Origin: Thermoprotei archaeon
Lineage (GTDB): Archaea > Thermoproteota > Thermoprotei > Gearchaeales > Gearchaeaceae
Assembly (NCBI GenBank): GCA_017857595.1
Contig: JAFMCU010000004.1
Location: 1-64,000, forward strand
DNA: 64,000 nt
Direction: 5' to 3'
Shown here: positions 8,799 through 16,840 of the stretch, piece by piece
Layout: each line of letters opens with the position of its first letter
Position numbering within the stretch: position 1 is the first letter of the stretch
The notes under the pieces: generated by a model
The model's input: the letters and a program-made list of their open reading frames with translations, nothing else
Databases searched by the model: none
What the model was told of the DNA's origin: nothing
Position numbers and translations under genes: made by a program

Positions 8799-9773
8799 AT
8801 GAATGTAGAAAAGTTAGGTGAAAGAAAGCTTATAGATATTATTCATAAGATTATAACTAAAAATTGGAGTAAGCCAAACTATGACGATGCCGTTTTATGT
8901 AAAAGTCCTTCTTCAGACCAATTATTAATACATACAGATGTTTTTAACGAATCTTCAGATTTATTACCTAATATGGATTTGTATTCATTTGGATGGAAAT
9001 CTACTATCGCAAATTTATCGGATATAGCTGTGAAGGGAGCAAAACCTTTGGGGATCTTATTTTCTATATCATTACCTCCACATGTTACGTATAAGAATTT
9101 CAAAAAATTGATTAATGGTATTTGTGACGCTTCTAAGAATAATTTTGCTAAGTATTTGGGGGGTGATTTATCTTCTGGTATTGAACTATCACTAGCCGGT
9201 TTTTCTTTCGGGTTTACAAAACGGTTTATACCAAGATCAGGTGCAAAAGTAGGTGATTTGATAGGCATAACAGGATATTTTGGCATAACTTCAATAGCTT
9301 TCAAAATATTAATGAATAATTTGCAAGTAGAAAAAGAAGTAAGATCTTTTTTTATAAAGAATGTATATAGACCTAAAGGAAGAATTAAGGAATCAATTTC
9401 GATTTCGCATCTTATTAATTCCAGTATGGATGTAAGCGATGGACTAGCTTTATCTTTACATCAATTATGTAAACAAAGTAAAATTGGCGCAAAAATTTAC
9501 AATATACCTATCCATCCTCGTGTTAGAAAAATATGTGATAAAAATAACTTAGATCCTTTATCTATTGCTCTATATGAAGGAGGTGAGGAATATGAAATAG
9601 TTTTTACTTTTGATGAGAGAAATTTAGAGTTGATTAGAAAGACTTTAAATTCATTTAATTGTAATTTCACAATAATAGGCAAAACAACTAAAGAAAAAAA
9701 TATAATTTACGAAGATAAAACTACGTATTTTCCCATTGAAAATAGGGGTTGGGAACATTTTAAATATCGGTAA
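8799..9773 (+). CDS. thiL: Thiamine-monophosphate kinase
   Basis: 324 residues, full ThiL length. Metal/ATP-binding features of the PurM/ThiL fold are present: DDAVL near residue 29, the HTDVF strand near 45, the SDIAVKGAKPLG helix region and GGDLSSG near 120, then MDVSDGLA near 210. It phosphorylates thiamine monophosphate to thiamine diphosphate. It stands alone on the plus strand between tRNA-Thr and a small zinc-ribbon gene; no other thiamine genes are in the window. Confidence 0.94.
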   Translation: MNVEKLGERKLIDIIHKIITKNWSKPNYDDAVLCKSPSSDQLLIHTDVFNESSDLLPNMDLYSFGWKSTIANLSDIAVKGAKPLGILFSISLPPHVTYKNFKKLINGICDASKNNFAKYLGGDLSSGIELSLAGFSFGFTKRFIPRSGAKVGDLIGITGYFGITSIAFKILMNNLQVEKEVRSFFIKNVYRPKGRIKESISISHLINSSMDVSDGLALSLHQLCKQSKIGAKIYNIPIHPRVRKICDKNNLDPLSIALYEGGEEYEIVFTFDERNLELIRKTLNSFNCNFTIIGKTTKEKNIIYEDKTTYFPIENRGWEHFKYR

Positions 9774-9788
9774 AAATAGATATCAAGT

Positions 9789-9926
9789 ATGAAATGTAAA
9801 TACTGCGGTAATGAAATACATATATTTGTTAAAGATCCAGTTTTGCAGTTTAATGAATATCCATTTTGTACAAATTGTAATTCCATAGTTGAAGTAGAAT
9901 TGGATGATGAATCTAAAGAAGAATAA
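9789..9926 (+). CDS. Small zinc-ribbon protein (45 aa)
   Basis: A short ORF beginning MKCKYCGNEI, with CKYC at residues 3-6 and CTNC near 28-31, i.e. two CxxC knuckles of a zinc ribbon, and an acidic tail ending DDESKEE. It starts 15 nt after thiL ends and is probably cotranscribed. It ends 6 nt before a convergent gene. No function can be named. Support is the intact frame, the paired cysteines and the tight packing. Confidence 0.72.
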   Translation: MKCKYCGNEIHIFVKDPVLQFNEYPFCTNCNSIVEVELDDESKEE

Positions 9927-9932
9927 GTTTAT

Positions 9933-10199
9933 TTATTCTTTCTTTTTTGGCATTATAATATATTTTATTCCCGCCGTCAATAAAGAAATAATCTTGCTTT
10001 TCAAATCTTCTATTGGTTCAAGATAACCATATGATTGCTTAATAATCTGTTTAACAATTTCAACATCCTTGCTAGTTTTAGCTTCAATTATTAACTTAAT
10101 AGGTCTTTCTCTTTTAAACATAAATCCGGCTTTTTTTAATTTTTCTTCGGCTAGTTCAATAGCATAATCATTCCCAAAAGTGGCAATTAGTTTGACCAT
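9933..10199 (-). CDS. Conserved-looking hypothetical protein (88 aa)
   Basis: 88 residues, not recognised. Predicted pattern is beta-alpha-beta (MVKLIATFGN, EEKLKKAGF, IKLIIEAKT, EIVKQIIKQSYG), reminiscent of a small ferredoxin-like fold, with a basic C-terminus. It is the third gene of a minus-strand operon with the ATPase at 10727-11806 and the protein at 10202-10723; only 2 nt separate it from the latter. A role linked to the ATPase is likely but unknown. Confidence 0.7.
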   Translation of the reverse strand: MVKLIATFGNDYAIELAEEKLKKAGFMFKRERPIKLIIEAKTSKDVEIVKQIIKQSYGYLEPIEDLKSKIISLLTAGIKYIIMPKKKE

Positions 10200-10201
10200 A
10201 A

Positions 10202-10723
10202 TTATACAACTTTTAATATTATGGGTTCTTTATATTCTATATAATCCTTTGGTGTAAAAAAATATTTTGACCATTTAGCCGATATAATTCCTAATAATTT
10301 TACTTCTTCATAACCTTTAAATACATTTAAATCGATTATATATTCCCTTTCAAAATTGAATAATTTTTTCTTTATTTCATTAAAATCATATAAAATATAA
10401 GGTTTTCCATCCTCCATAATAAGTTCGACCCATATTCGTTTATGTATTAATGGATTTCGTGTCCAAAATATTATTGCTTTTCTCTTTATTCTTTCTTTAA
10501 TTAATTCTTTTTTAAAAATAAAGCCCCTCTTGACTATTTTTATATAAAAATTCAGGTTGAATTTTCTATCACCTTTATCGTATGCTTCCTCTATTTTTTC
10601 TAAGTTAAAATCTTCTTTTATTTTACCATCTATTTCAAATCTAATAGTTATTCTAACTTTGTTGTCCTCTAAATTGTAAGCTTCGACAGAAAAATCTTTG
10701 AAATAATTATTTTTAGTCTTCAT
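10202..10723 (-). CDS. Hypothetical protein in HerA-like ATPase operon (173 aa)
   Basis: 173 residues, no recognised domain. It is rich in charged residues and beta strands, with a basic middle segment (FIFKKELIKERIKRKAIIF) and a pattern suggesting two similar beta-rich halves. No cysteines, no signal peptide and no membrane helix. It sits 3 nt after the HerA-like ATPase and 2 nt before the 88-residue gene, so the three are almost certainly one transcript. It may be a partner, adaptor or nuclease-like factor of the ATPase; nothing visible decides this. Confidence 0.72.
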   Translation of the reverse strand: MKTKNNYFKDFSVEAYNLEDNKVRITIRFEIDGKIKEDFNLEKIEEAYDKGDRKFNLNFYIKIVKRGFIFKKELIKERIKRKAIIFWTRNPLIHKRIWVELIMEDGKPYILYDFNEIKKKLFNFEREYIIDLNVFKGYEEVKLLGIISAKWSKYFFTPKDYIEYKEPIILKVV

Positions 10724-10726
10724 TTT

Positions 10727-11806
10727 CTAATGTATTATTGATTCATGCTCTTCTGTTCCAATCTTTATAATTCTACCTTCTAATTCATCTAGTGTGCGTA
10801 TAAAGGCTTCACCACAGTTTAAAGAATATAATACATTTTCTAAAGAATATTTAAAATTGGTTGAATAAGCATGTTTCTTTATCATATCTATATCATATGA
10901 GCTTAGTATCTGGTGAGAAATAAATGTCCCACAATTAGACAATATATTTTCTGATAAATTAGAGGGTCTAGGCGAGACTAATATTAATGATAACCCATAT
11001 TTTCTCAATTCCATTGACATCTTTTCTAATATGCTGTATTTTTCATTCTTATTAATTAAATTTTGTGCCTCATCTATAGCTAATACCAATCTTACTTTTT
11101 TAGAAAACCCAGCCCTTTTGATTTCTAAATATATTGAAGTAGCAGCAATTAAACTTAACATGTTTTTAGGTTCGTCGTTTTCAAAGACTGATAAATCTAG
11201 TATATTTATACCTCTCAAATTACTTATCAATTTTGGTTTTGAATTTGATATATCCAAGAAAGCTTTCTTAAATTTTCCGACAGTGAAAATTTGAAATCTA
11301 CTAGCAATAGCTTCTGCTGATTCATACCAAATTTTAAGTTCATGTTCAATAATTTTTCTACATTCTTTAACAATATTGTCAAAATTAGGATTATGACCTC
11401 TTCTGTATATATTTAATAATGATTCTGTAAGTAATCTTATTTGTAGAGGGCTTAATTGTTCATTCCATGTTATTCTACAATATTCATTTAATAACCAAAT
11501 TTCATTTTGAACTCTTTCTTCAATCTCAAGATCATGCCAAATTCCAAACGGGGATGCATAGTAATTATATCCAGGTATTATTGTGTAACTCCATTTTTTC
11601 AATCTACTTGTATATTCACCAGTCCGATCAAATATTATAACCGGTATTCCTAATTTATTCAATTCATATGCAATTATAGATAATGTGGTAGATTTACCAG
11701 AACCGGTTGTACCAAATATGCATATATGCCTTGTAAGAAAATTAGTATTTAGATAGAAAGTTTCCTTAAAATAGCCATCTTCTTTGACATAACCTAACTT
11801 TATCAC
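10727..11806 (-). CDS. HerA/FtsK-like ATPase (DUF87-type), short form
   Basis: 359 residues. Walker A is GTTGSGKST (near residues 33-41), followed by IIFDRTGEY; Walker B is LVLAIDEAQNL (near 240), followed by an arginine-rich helix and LILVSPRPSNLS, a sensor-like motif of HerA hexameric pumps. True HerA is about 500-600 residues with an N-terminal HAS-barrel and usually neighbours NurA; here only about 30 residues precede Walker A and no NurA is present. It heads a three-gene operon with two unknown proteins. DNA or protein translocation is a family-level inference. Confidence 0.82.
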   Translation of the reverse strand: MIKLGYVKEDGYFKETFYLNTNFLTRHICIFGTTGSGKSTTLSIIAYELNKLGIPVIIFDRTGEYTSRLKKWSYTIIPGYNYYASPFGIWHDLEIEERVQNEIWLLNEYCRITWNEQLSPLQIRLLTESLLNIYRRGHNPNFDNIVKECRKIIEHELKIWYESAEAIASRFQIFTVGKFKKAFLDISNSKPKLISNLRGINILDLSVFENDEPKNMLSLIAATSIYLEIKRAGFSKKVRLVLAIDEAQNLINKNEKYSILEKMSMELRKYGLSLILVSPRPSNLSENILSNCGTFISHQILSSYDIDMIKKHAYSTNFKYSLENVLYSLNCGEAFIRTLDELEGRIIKIGTEEHESIIH

Positions 11807-11845
11807 AAATAAAATTTTTGAAAAAAATATTTTAGTAGCTATAAG

Positions 11846-13588
11846 CTAATTAGAAACAGTAGCGGCTCCTGTTTTTGAACTGTGAATTACTGAACACGCG
11901 CAACCTGGCTGATTAATTCCCATGTTTGTATTACTTGATCCCTTTGCTATATCACAGCCACAGTTTGGATGGTGTTTACCTCTTCTAAATACACCTCTGT
12001 ATAAACCATCTTCCAACTTTCTTCCGGTCATTTTTTCCCATTCAGGTACAGGGATTCCATATTTTTGTTGTATTCTATCTCTGTAAAATTCAGGAATTAC
12101 GTTAAACGAACAGAACGGTATGATTCGCAAATCTGGGGTTAGATAGTGGATATCGCACCTCTGTAATCTTTCCTCATCTTGATTATATTTATCTTGGAAA
12201 TGCATCATACCCAAAAATAAACTTTTCATTTGCAATTGTCCAACAGATTCATAGTCATGGTAAATTATTATATTGCTAATTAGCTTTGAAAAGTTTAATC
12301 CTTTAGGTTCTTTGCTTTCATCTATGAAAGATTTTATTTTCATAGCAAGTTCAGCAACAGCAAGTAGTCTTGGCTTACCTGATTTAATCTCATCAACTTT
12401 TTCATCGAGGAATTCTATTAAACCTTTAATATCTACAAATTTTGTTATTTGAACTAATTTATTGCTTTCTTCATCTAAAAATACATATGTTCCTGCACCA
12501 CAAGCAAAATGTATAGATAATTCGTATTTTGGTTTCTTAGTAATGAATTGTATAAAATCTGATAAAGGTGTGCATGAAGGCACTGGGAACCACCCGTCTT
12601 TTATAATTTCTCCGTTTGTTTGTTCTTCAATTCTCTCGATGCAATCTGGTATAGTTATTCTATATTTTTCTCTTTCAGCCTTTGTCAATCTTCCTGTTAA
12701 GGATACAGGCTGGAAGTTAACAGCTCTTACAACATCTATATTTCTTTGGGCAAATTTAATTATTGATCCCAATTCATGGTCGTTTACACTTTTTATTACT
12801 GTAGGAACTAGAACAACTCCTAAATTAGCCTTTCTACAAGCATCCAACACGTATGGAACTTCCCAATGGTTCTTTGGATTCGTTCTAGGGGTAACTCCGT
12901 CAAAACTTAAATATAAATTGGACACTCCTGCTTCTCTTAATTGTTTAGCATATTCAGGACCCTTTAAAGCTATTGTAATTCCATTCGTGTTTAGTTGTAT
13001 GTGATCAATACCTTCTCGTTTTATAGCCTTTATTATTTCGACTAGGTCTTCTCTCAATGTAGGTTCTCCGCCAGTTATTTGAACTGAATTTCCAGGCACC
13101 GGTCTTTCGCTTCGTAACATTCTTACCATTTCAACAATCTGATCAATTGTAGGTTCATAAACATATGCTCCTTCTAATCCTTTCTTAACATAAAAGAAAC
13201 AATACCAGCAAGTCAAATCACATCTATTGGTAATTATTATGTTAGCTAATCCTGTATGACTAATATGGTTACTACATAAACCACAATTATAAGGACACAT
13301 GCATCTTTCTTGAGGAACGTTTGGTGCTAATGTTCCTTTACCGTCCTTCCAATAAGTACTAAACTTCTGATACATTTCATATGAACCAAAATACAATTCT
13401 TCTGTTTCTCCATGTACAGGACATGTTTTTTTCATAAAAACTTTACCATCTTTTTCATAAACAACAGCTGAAATTAATCTGTTACATTCAGGGCATATAC
13501 TTTGAGTATCCCTAATTTTTGTTGTATCTTCTAATTCAACCTTAACTTCATTAAGCTTTCTGGGTTTTATTTGTATTAATTGTGCCAT
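11846..13588 (-). CDS. tes: Radical SAM tetraether lipid synthase (Tes-like)
   Basis: 580 residues. The radical SAM cluster motif is C123-DLT-C127-WY-C130, preceded by cysteine-rich motifs (CPEC at 32-35, CMCPYNCGLC at 96-105) and followed by a Cys-rich C-terminus (HPNCGCDIA, GCACSV). This arrangement matches the archaeal family that couples two archaeol chains into membrane-spanning tetraether lipids. The enzyme needs several 4Fe-4S clusters, which fits its proximity to a suf-type palindrome. It is divergent from the rhodanese gene; a TATA-like TTTTTAAATCC lies about 30 nt upstream of the start. Confidence 0.85.
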   Translation of the reverse strand: MAQLIQIKPRKLNEVKVELEDTTKIRDTQSICPECNRLISAVVYEKDGKVFMKKTCPVHGETEELYFGSYEMYQKFSTYWKDGKGTLAPNVPQERCMCPYNCGLCSNHISHTGLANIIITNRCDLTCWYCFFYVKKGLEGAYVYEPTIDQIVEMVRMLRSERPVPGNSVQITGGEPTLREDLVEIIKAIKREGIDHIQLNTNGITIALKGPEYAKQLREAGVSNLYLSFDGVTPRTNPKNHWEVPYVLDACRKANLGVVLVPTVIKSVNDHELGSIIKFAQRNIDVVRAVNFQPVSLTGRLTKAEREKYRITIPDCIERIEEQTNGEIIKDGWFPVPSCTPLSDFIQFITKKPKYELSIHFACGAGTYVFLDEESNKLVQITKFVDIKGLIEFLDEKVDEIKSGKPRLLAVAELAMKIKSFIDESKEPKGLNFSKLISNIIIYHDYESVGQLQMKSLFLGMMHFQDKYNQDEERLQRCDIHYLTPDLRIIPFCSFNVIPEFYRDRIQQKYGIPVPEWEKMTGRKLEDGLYRGVFRRGKHHPNCGCDIAKGSSNTNMGINQPGCACSVIHSSKTGAATVSN

Positions 13589-13654
13589 TATTTTGTTTTT
13601 ATCACTTGGATTTAAAAAGATTTTCCAACTTTCAACCCTAAGTTTAGGTAGATT

Positions 13655-13692
13655 ATAAATATAAATATAACATATGTTATATTTATATTTAT
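13655..13692. promoter_or_regulatory. Palindrome between tes and rhodanese (17-bp arms)
   Basis: A perfect inverted repeat with 17-bp arms (left 13655-13671, right 13676-13692, spacer ATAT). It contains the core AAATATAAC...GTTATATTT found at the two suf sites. The right arm overlaps the ATG of the rhodanese gene and the left arm sits where a leaderless gene needs its TATA box, so bound protein would block transcription start directly. Confidence 0.72.
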
Positions 13693-14536
13693 GGGTTACT
13701 TTGACAATTACGTATTAGTATCGACTGAATACGTTCAACAAAATATAAACAATCCAAATATACGAATATTAGAGGTTGATTATGATCCTTCGAATTATTT
13801 CCAAGGTCATATTCCTAATGCTTTACTTGTAGATTGGAGAAAAGATATGAATGATCCAATTATGAGAGATATTATTAAAAAAGAAGATTTTGAAAGGCTA
13901 ATGCAAAAGTTAGGAATTAATAACAATACAGAAGTCGTCTTATATGGGGACTTCAATAATTGGTTTGCTTCTTTTGCCTTTTGGGTTTTCAAATACTATG
14001 GCCATAAATATGTAAGATTGATGAATGGAGGTCGAAAGAAATGGATCGAAGAAGATAGACCTTTGACAAAAGAAATTCCACAAGTAACACCTGCACAATA
14101 TAAAGTAAGCGAACAAAATGAGAATATTAGAACTTATTTTGAATATGTTTACACATCTTTACCTTACTATGTAAAAGATAAACTTTTAATAGATGTACGA
14201 AGTCCTAAGGAATTTACAGGAGAAATATTAGCCCCACCCGAATATCCAAATGAAGGTGCACAAAGAGGAGGTCATATACCTAAGGCTATAAATATACCTT
14301 GGTCAGTAGCAGTAAATGAAGATGGTACTTTTAAATCTTACGAAGAATTAAAAAGCATTTATGAAAGTAAAGGTGTAACTCCGGACAAAGAAATTATAAC
14401 ATATTGCAGAATAGGTGAAAGAGCTGCGGTTACGTGGTTCGTTCTAACACATTTATTAGGATATAAAAACGTAAAGCTTTATGATGGTTCATGGACTGAA
14501 TGGGGTAATAAGATACGCGTGCCTATAGAAAAATGA
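13691..14536 (+). CDS. Double-domain rhodanese / thiosulfate sulfurtransferase
   Basis: 281 residues, two rhodanese domains. The C-terminal domain has the catalytic loop C239-RIGER (YCRIGERA), while the N-terminal domain lacks the cysteine (LYGDFNNW at the equivalent place), the normal layout of thiosulfate:cyanide sulfurtransferases. LIDVRSPKEF and GHIPKAINIPW are also typical. The enzyme carries sulfane sulfur as a Cys persulfide. The gene appears leaderless, with a long palindrome over its start. It ends at 14536, exactly abutting the convergent lipoyl-TusA fusion gene, suggesting a sulfur-transfer pair. Confidence 0.95.
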   Translation: MGYFDNYVLVSTEYVQQNINNPNIRILEVDYDPSNYFQGHIPNALLVDWRKDMNDPIMRDIIKKEDFERLMQKLGINNNTEVVLYGDFNNWFASFAFWVFKYYGHKYVRLMNGGRKKWIEEDRPLTKEIPQVTPAQYKVSEQNENIRTYFEYVYTSLPYYVKDKLLIDVRSPKEFTGEILAPPEYPNEGAQRGGHIPKAINIPWSVAVNEDGTFKSYEELKSIYESKGVTPDKEIITYCRIGERAAVTWFVLTHLLGYKNVKLYDGSWTEWGNKIRVPIEK

Positions 14537-15181
14537 TTATTTCTTAATCAAAAAGAACCATAAGTCATTCTCTTTTCGGTAATCTATTAACTTATTTTTT
14601 GTTTGATCGGTCCATCTGACCATTTCAACATAGGCTGTTGGATCATCTGAAACTATCAATACCACATCATTATAGTTAAGTCTAGAAAACATTTCATTAA
14701 GTTTAGCGATGACTGCTGAACACTCTGTACCTATTTCATATAAATATATATCTGGGATCATCTTAAAGCATTTAATATTATAGAAGTTTATTTTTTCTCT
14801 TATTTTATCTTCGTCACAATTATACATATATCTTGATGTATCCTCTATTGGTTGAATAATTGCTAGCCAACCTTCATCATAACAATTATTGTTAACTATC
14901 TTTGTATTTATAGTAGCGTATGTATTGACATTGACTATTTTAAACGTAAAAGGTAATCGTATCGCTTCAATTTTTTTATCACTTTCAATTATACATAAAT
15001 TCTTATTTTTTTCTATAATACCGTTATCTCGTATGAACCTAATTCTATTAATTTTTCCTATATACCATGAATATGCAGATGTTATTCCTAATTTAAAGAA
15101 TAATTCTTCTTTTTTAAACCAAATCTTGAAATCCTCATCATACGCTAAATTTTCGGGAAAATCACAACTGTTTACTTTCAT
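14537..15181 (-). CDS. GcvH-like lipoyl domain fused to TusA-like sulfur-carrier domain
   Basis: 214 residues. Residues about 15-110 align with glycine cleavage H / lipoate-binding proteins: WFKKEE, LGIT, then ESDK at 66-69 matching GcvH ES-x-K, so K69 is the probable lipoylation site, followed by KIVNVN and NNNCYDEGWL. Residues about 144-214 align without gaps over some 63 positions to TusA: C154 at the catalytic cysteine (CSAV where TusA has CPxP), IVSDDPTA, and the end FFLIKK. Neither half was identified by search; both calls are by eye. A lipoyl carrier plus sulfur carrier suggests persulfide transfer onto a lipoamide arm. Confidence 0.75.
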   Translation of the reverse strand: MKVNSCDFPENLAYDEDFKIWFKKEELFFKLGITSAYSWYIGKINRIRFIRDNGIIEKNKNLCIIESDKKIEAIRLPFTFKIVNVNTYATINTKIVNNNCYDEGWLAIIQPIEDTSRYMYNCDEDKIREKINFYNIKCFKMIPDIYLYEIGTECSAVIAKLNEMFSRLNYNDVVLIVSDDPTAYVEMVRWTDQTKNKLIDYRKENDLWFFLIKK

Positions 15182-15204
15182 ACATTAAGCATATACAAAA
15201 TAAG

Positions 15205-15212
15205 ATTTAAAT
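15205..15212. promoter_or_regulatory. Shared palindromic TATA box for divergent genes
   Basis: ATTTAAAT lies in the 55-nt gap between the fusion gene (start 15181, minus) and the HTH gene (start 15237, plus). Its centre is about 27 nt from one ATG and 28 nt from the other, the standard spacing for leaderless archaeal genes in both directions. Confidence 0.6.
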
Positions 15213-15236
15213 TATGTTTAGTTAAAAAAAGATATA

Positions 15237-15593
15237 ATGAGTTTAGACGAAAAAAATATAAAAGAAATATTTATTAACGAATTAAATTTTACACCTGAAG
15301 AAGTTGATGCTTATATATTCATGTTGAAAGCGAAGGAATTTTCAGCTTTTAATTTATCTGAACAACTAAAATTAGATGATGCAAAAGTAAGTTTGATATT
15401 AGATAAATTTATGAAATATGGACTAATAATACGTTCTATAGATAATAAGTATAAATGTTTGCATCCTAGGATGGGTTTAACAAACGTTTACAAGATATGG
15501 GAACAAGACTTAATTGCAACTATGAGAAGAAAAAGGGCAAAAATTGAGTTATTAGTAAGAAATTTAACTTCTAAATTTGAAAACAATGAGTAA
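15237..15593 (+). CDS. Small TrmB-like winged-helix protein (118 aa)
   Basis: 118 residues. The N-terminal two thirds have the TrmB/HTH pattern (NFTPEEVDAYIFMLK, then AFNLSEQLKLDDAKVSLILDKFMKYGLI), a winged helix for DNA binding. A basic C-terminal helix (RRKRAKIELLVRNL) may dimerise. The effector domain of full TrmB proteins is absent. It is the first gene of a tightly packed plus-strand operon with a zinc-finger protein and a full TrmB regulator, and is divergent from the lipoyl-TusA gene through a shared TATA box. The target is unknown. Confidence 0.8.
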   Translation: MSLDEKNIKEIFINELNFTPEEVDAYIFMLKAKEFSAFNLSEQLKLDDAKVSLILDKFMKYGLIIRSIDNKYKCLHPRMGLTNVYKIWEQDLIATMRRKRAKIELLVRNLTSKFENNE

Positions 15594-15993
15594 ATGCAAA
15601 CACATCATAACATATTACGGCGTAATAAATGTTTTAGAAAAAAATGAAGTAATAGCAGCAGTTGATTTTTATCATTGTAGATTATGTAAAAAGACATTTG
15701 CTGATTTAAGAAGAATAGGGCTTCCTGTACCTCTAGAGCCTAAATTAGGGTTTGAAGAATTAGAAGAAGGTAATGATTGGTATATATTAGTCTGCAACAA
15801 AGAAAATAAGTATCAAGTAAATCTTATTCAAGGGAAATTGGGTGATAAAATAAAACATAATTGTATAGGAGGAGAGAAAATAGCTAAATTTGAATCAGAA
15901 GATGTATTTTATCTTGATGGGGATTGTTATCATAAATTTATTAAGGCAGCTAATTATCTAGCTAGACATGTTGAAATAACAGGTGAATCATAA
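15586..15993 (+). CDS. Putative zinc-binding protein (135 aa), function unknown
   Basis: I start it at the ATG at 15586, which overlaps the previous stop by 8 nt, rather than the upstream TTG at 15577. The 135-residue protein begins MSKCKHI and has further metal-type residues: HCRLCKKTF near 31-39, HNC near 91 and DCYHKF near 114. The spacing fits one or two zinc sites but no known family. Operon position between two HTH genes suggests a regulatory or sensor partner, perhaps for metal or redox. Confidence 0.75.
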   Translation: MSKCKHIITYYGVINVLEKNEVIAAVDFYHCRLCKKTFADLRRIGLPVPLEPKLGFEELEEGNDWYILVCNKENKYQVNLIQGKLGDKIKHNCIGGEKIAKFESEDVFYLDGDCYHKFIKAANYLARHVEITGES

Positions 15994-16001
15994 ATAAAGT
16001 A

Positions 16002-16754
16002 ATGTCTATATCAGATAAGGCTAGAAAAGCATTATTAGAATTAGGTTTAACCCATTATGAAATAAAAGTTTATACCTCTTTAGTTAATCATGGATACTTA
16101 ACTGCTAGTGAAATAAGTCAAATAGCTAACGTACCCTTTTCTAAAGTTTATGATGTTCTAGCGAGTTTACAAAATAAAGGCTTTGTAAGAGTTGAAGAAA
16201 CTAGACCTGCTAAGTATTATCCGGTCGAGCCTAAAGTCGCTTTTGATCAACATCTTAAAAATATAAGTTCTAAAATAAAACAGAACGTGGATATTGCTGT
16301 TTCTGAATTAAATAATCTTTATGAAAAAAAGGGGCTTAAAGAGAAATCTAATGTTTGGTTAATTAGAGGATTTGGAGAAATTATTGCTAGAATAAGAGAT
16401 ATGGTATTAAAAACAAAATACGAAATTTTTATATCGTTACCTATTTTTCACAAAGAATTTGAATCGTTGTTATCATTATTTTTATCGTTAAAATTAAAGA
16501 ATGTAAAATCCTATATTTTAGTTTCTAAAGACATCCCTAAAACATTCTTAGATTTTATAAAAGAATATGGAGAAATCAAGTATGCTGGAAAAATGTTTGG
16601 CGGTGGCATAATTATAGACTCTAAAGAAGTGATTCTATTACTTCCTGAAGAAAAAAATGAAGCGGTAGCCTTGTGGTCAGATCATGAAGGATTAGCTAAT
16701 TTTGCTAAAAATTATTTTATGCATTTATGGGAAACTTCTCAATCTATACATTAG
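16002..16754 (+). CDS. TrmB family transcriptional regulator
   Basis: 250 residues. The N-terminal winged helix is a clear TrmB domain (ELGLTHYEIKVYTSLV, then TASEISQIANVPFSKVYDVLASLQNKGFVRVEE). A coiled-coil linker (SSKIKQNVDIAVSELNNLYEKK) leads to a C-terminal domain related to the TrmB effector-binding/PLD-like domain (VWLIRGFGEIIARIRDM, then GGGIIIDSKEVILLLP). TrmB proteins sense sugars or other small ligands. It is the last gene of a three-gene operon, 8 nt after the zinc protein. Confidence 0.88.
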   Translation: MSISDKARKALLELGLTHYEIKVYTSLVNHGYLTASEISQIANVPFSKVYDVLASLQNKGFVRVEETRPAKYYPVEPKVAFDQHLKNISSKIKQNVDIAVSELNNLYEKKGLKEKSNVWLIRGFGEIIARIRDMVLKTKYEIFISLPIFHKEFESLLSLFLSLKLKNVKSYILVSKDIPKTFLDFIKEYGEIKYAGKMFGGGIIIDSKEVILLLPEEKNEAVALWSDHEGLANFAKNYFMHLWETSQSIH

Positions 16755-16760
16755 CTAACG

Positions 16761-16834
16761 TGGGCTGGCCCGGATTTGAACCGGGGATCACCTGCGTGTG
16801 AGGCAGGCATCTTACCGGGCTTGACCACCAGCCC
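16761..16834 (-). tRNA. tRNA-Val (anticodon CAC)
   Basis: Acceptor GGGCTGG/CCAGCCC, anticodon stem CCTGC/GCAGG with loop CTCACAC (anticodon CAC), T arm CCCGG-TTCAAAT-CCGGG, discriminator A. No intron; CCA is not encoded. It lies 6 nt after the convergent TrmB gene. Confidence 0.94.
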
Positions 16835-16840
16835 TAAAAT

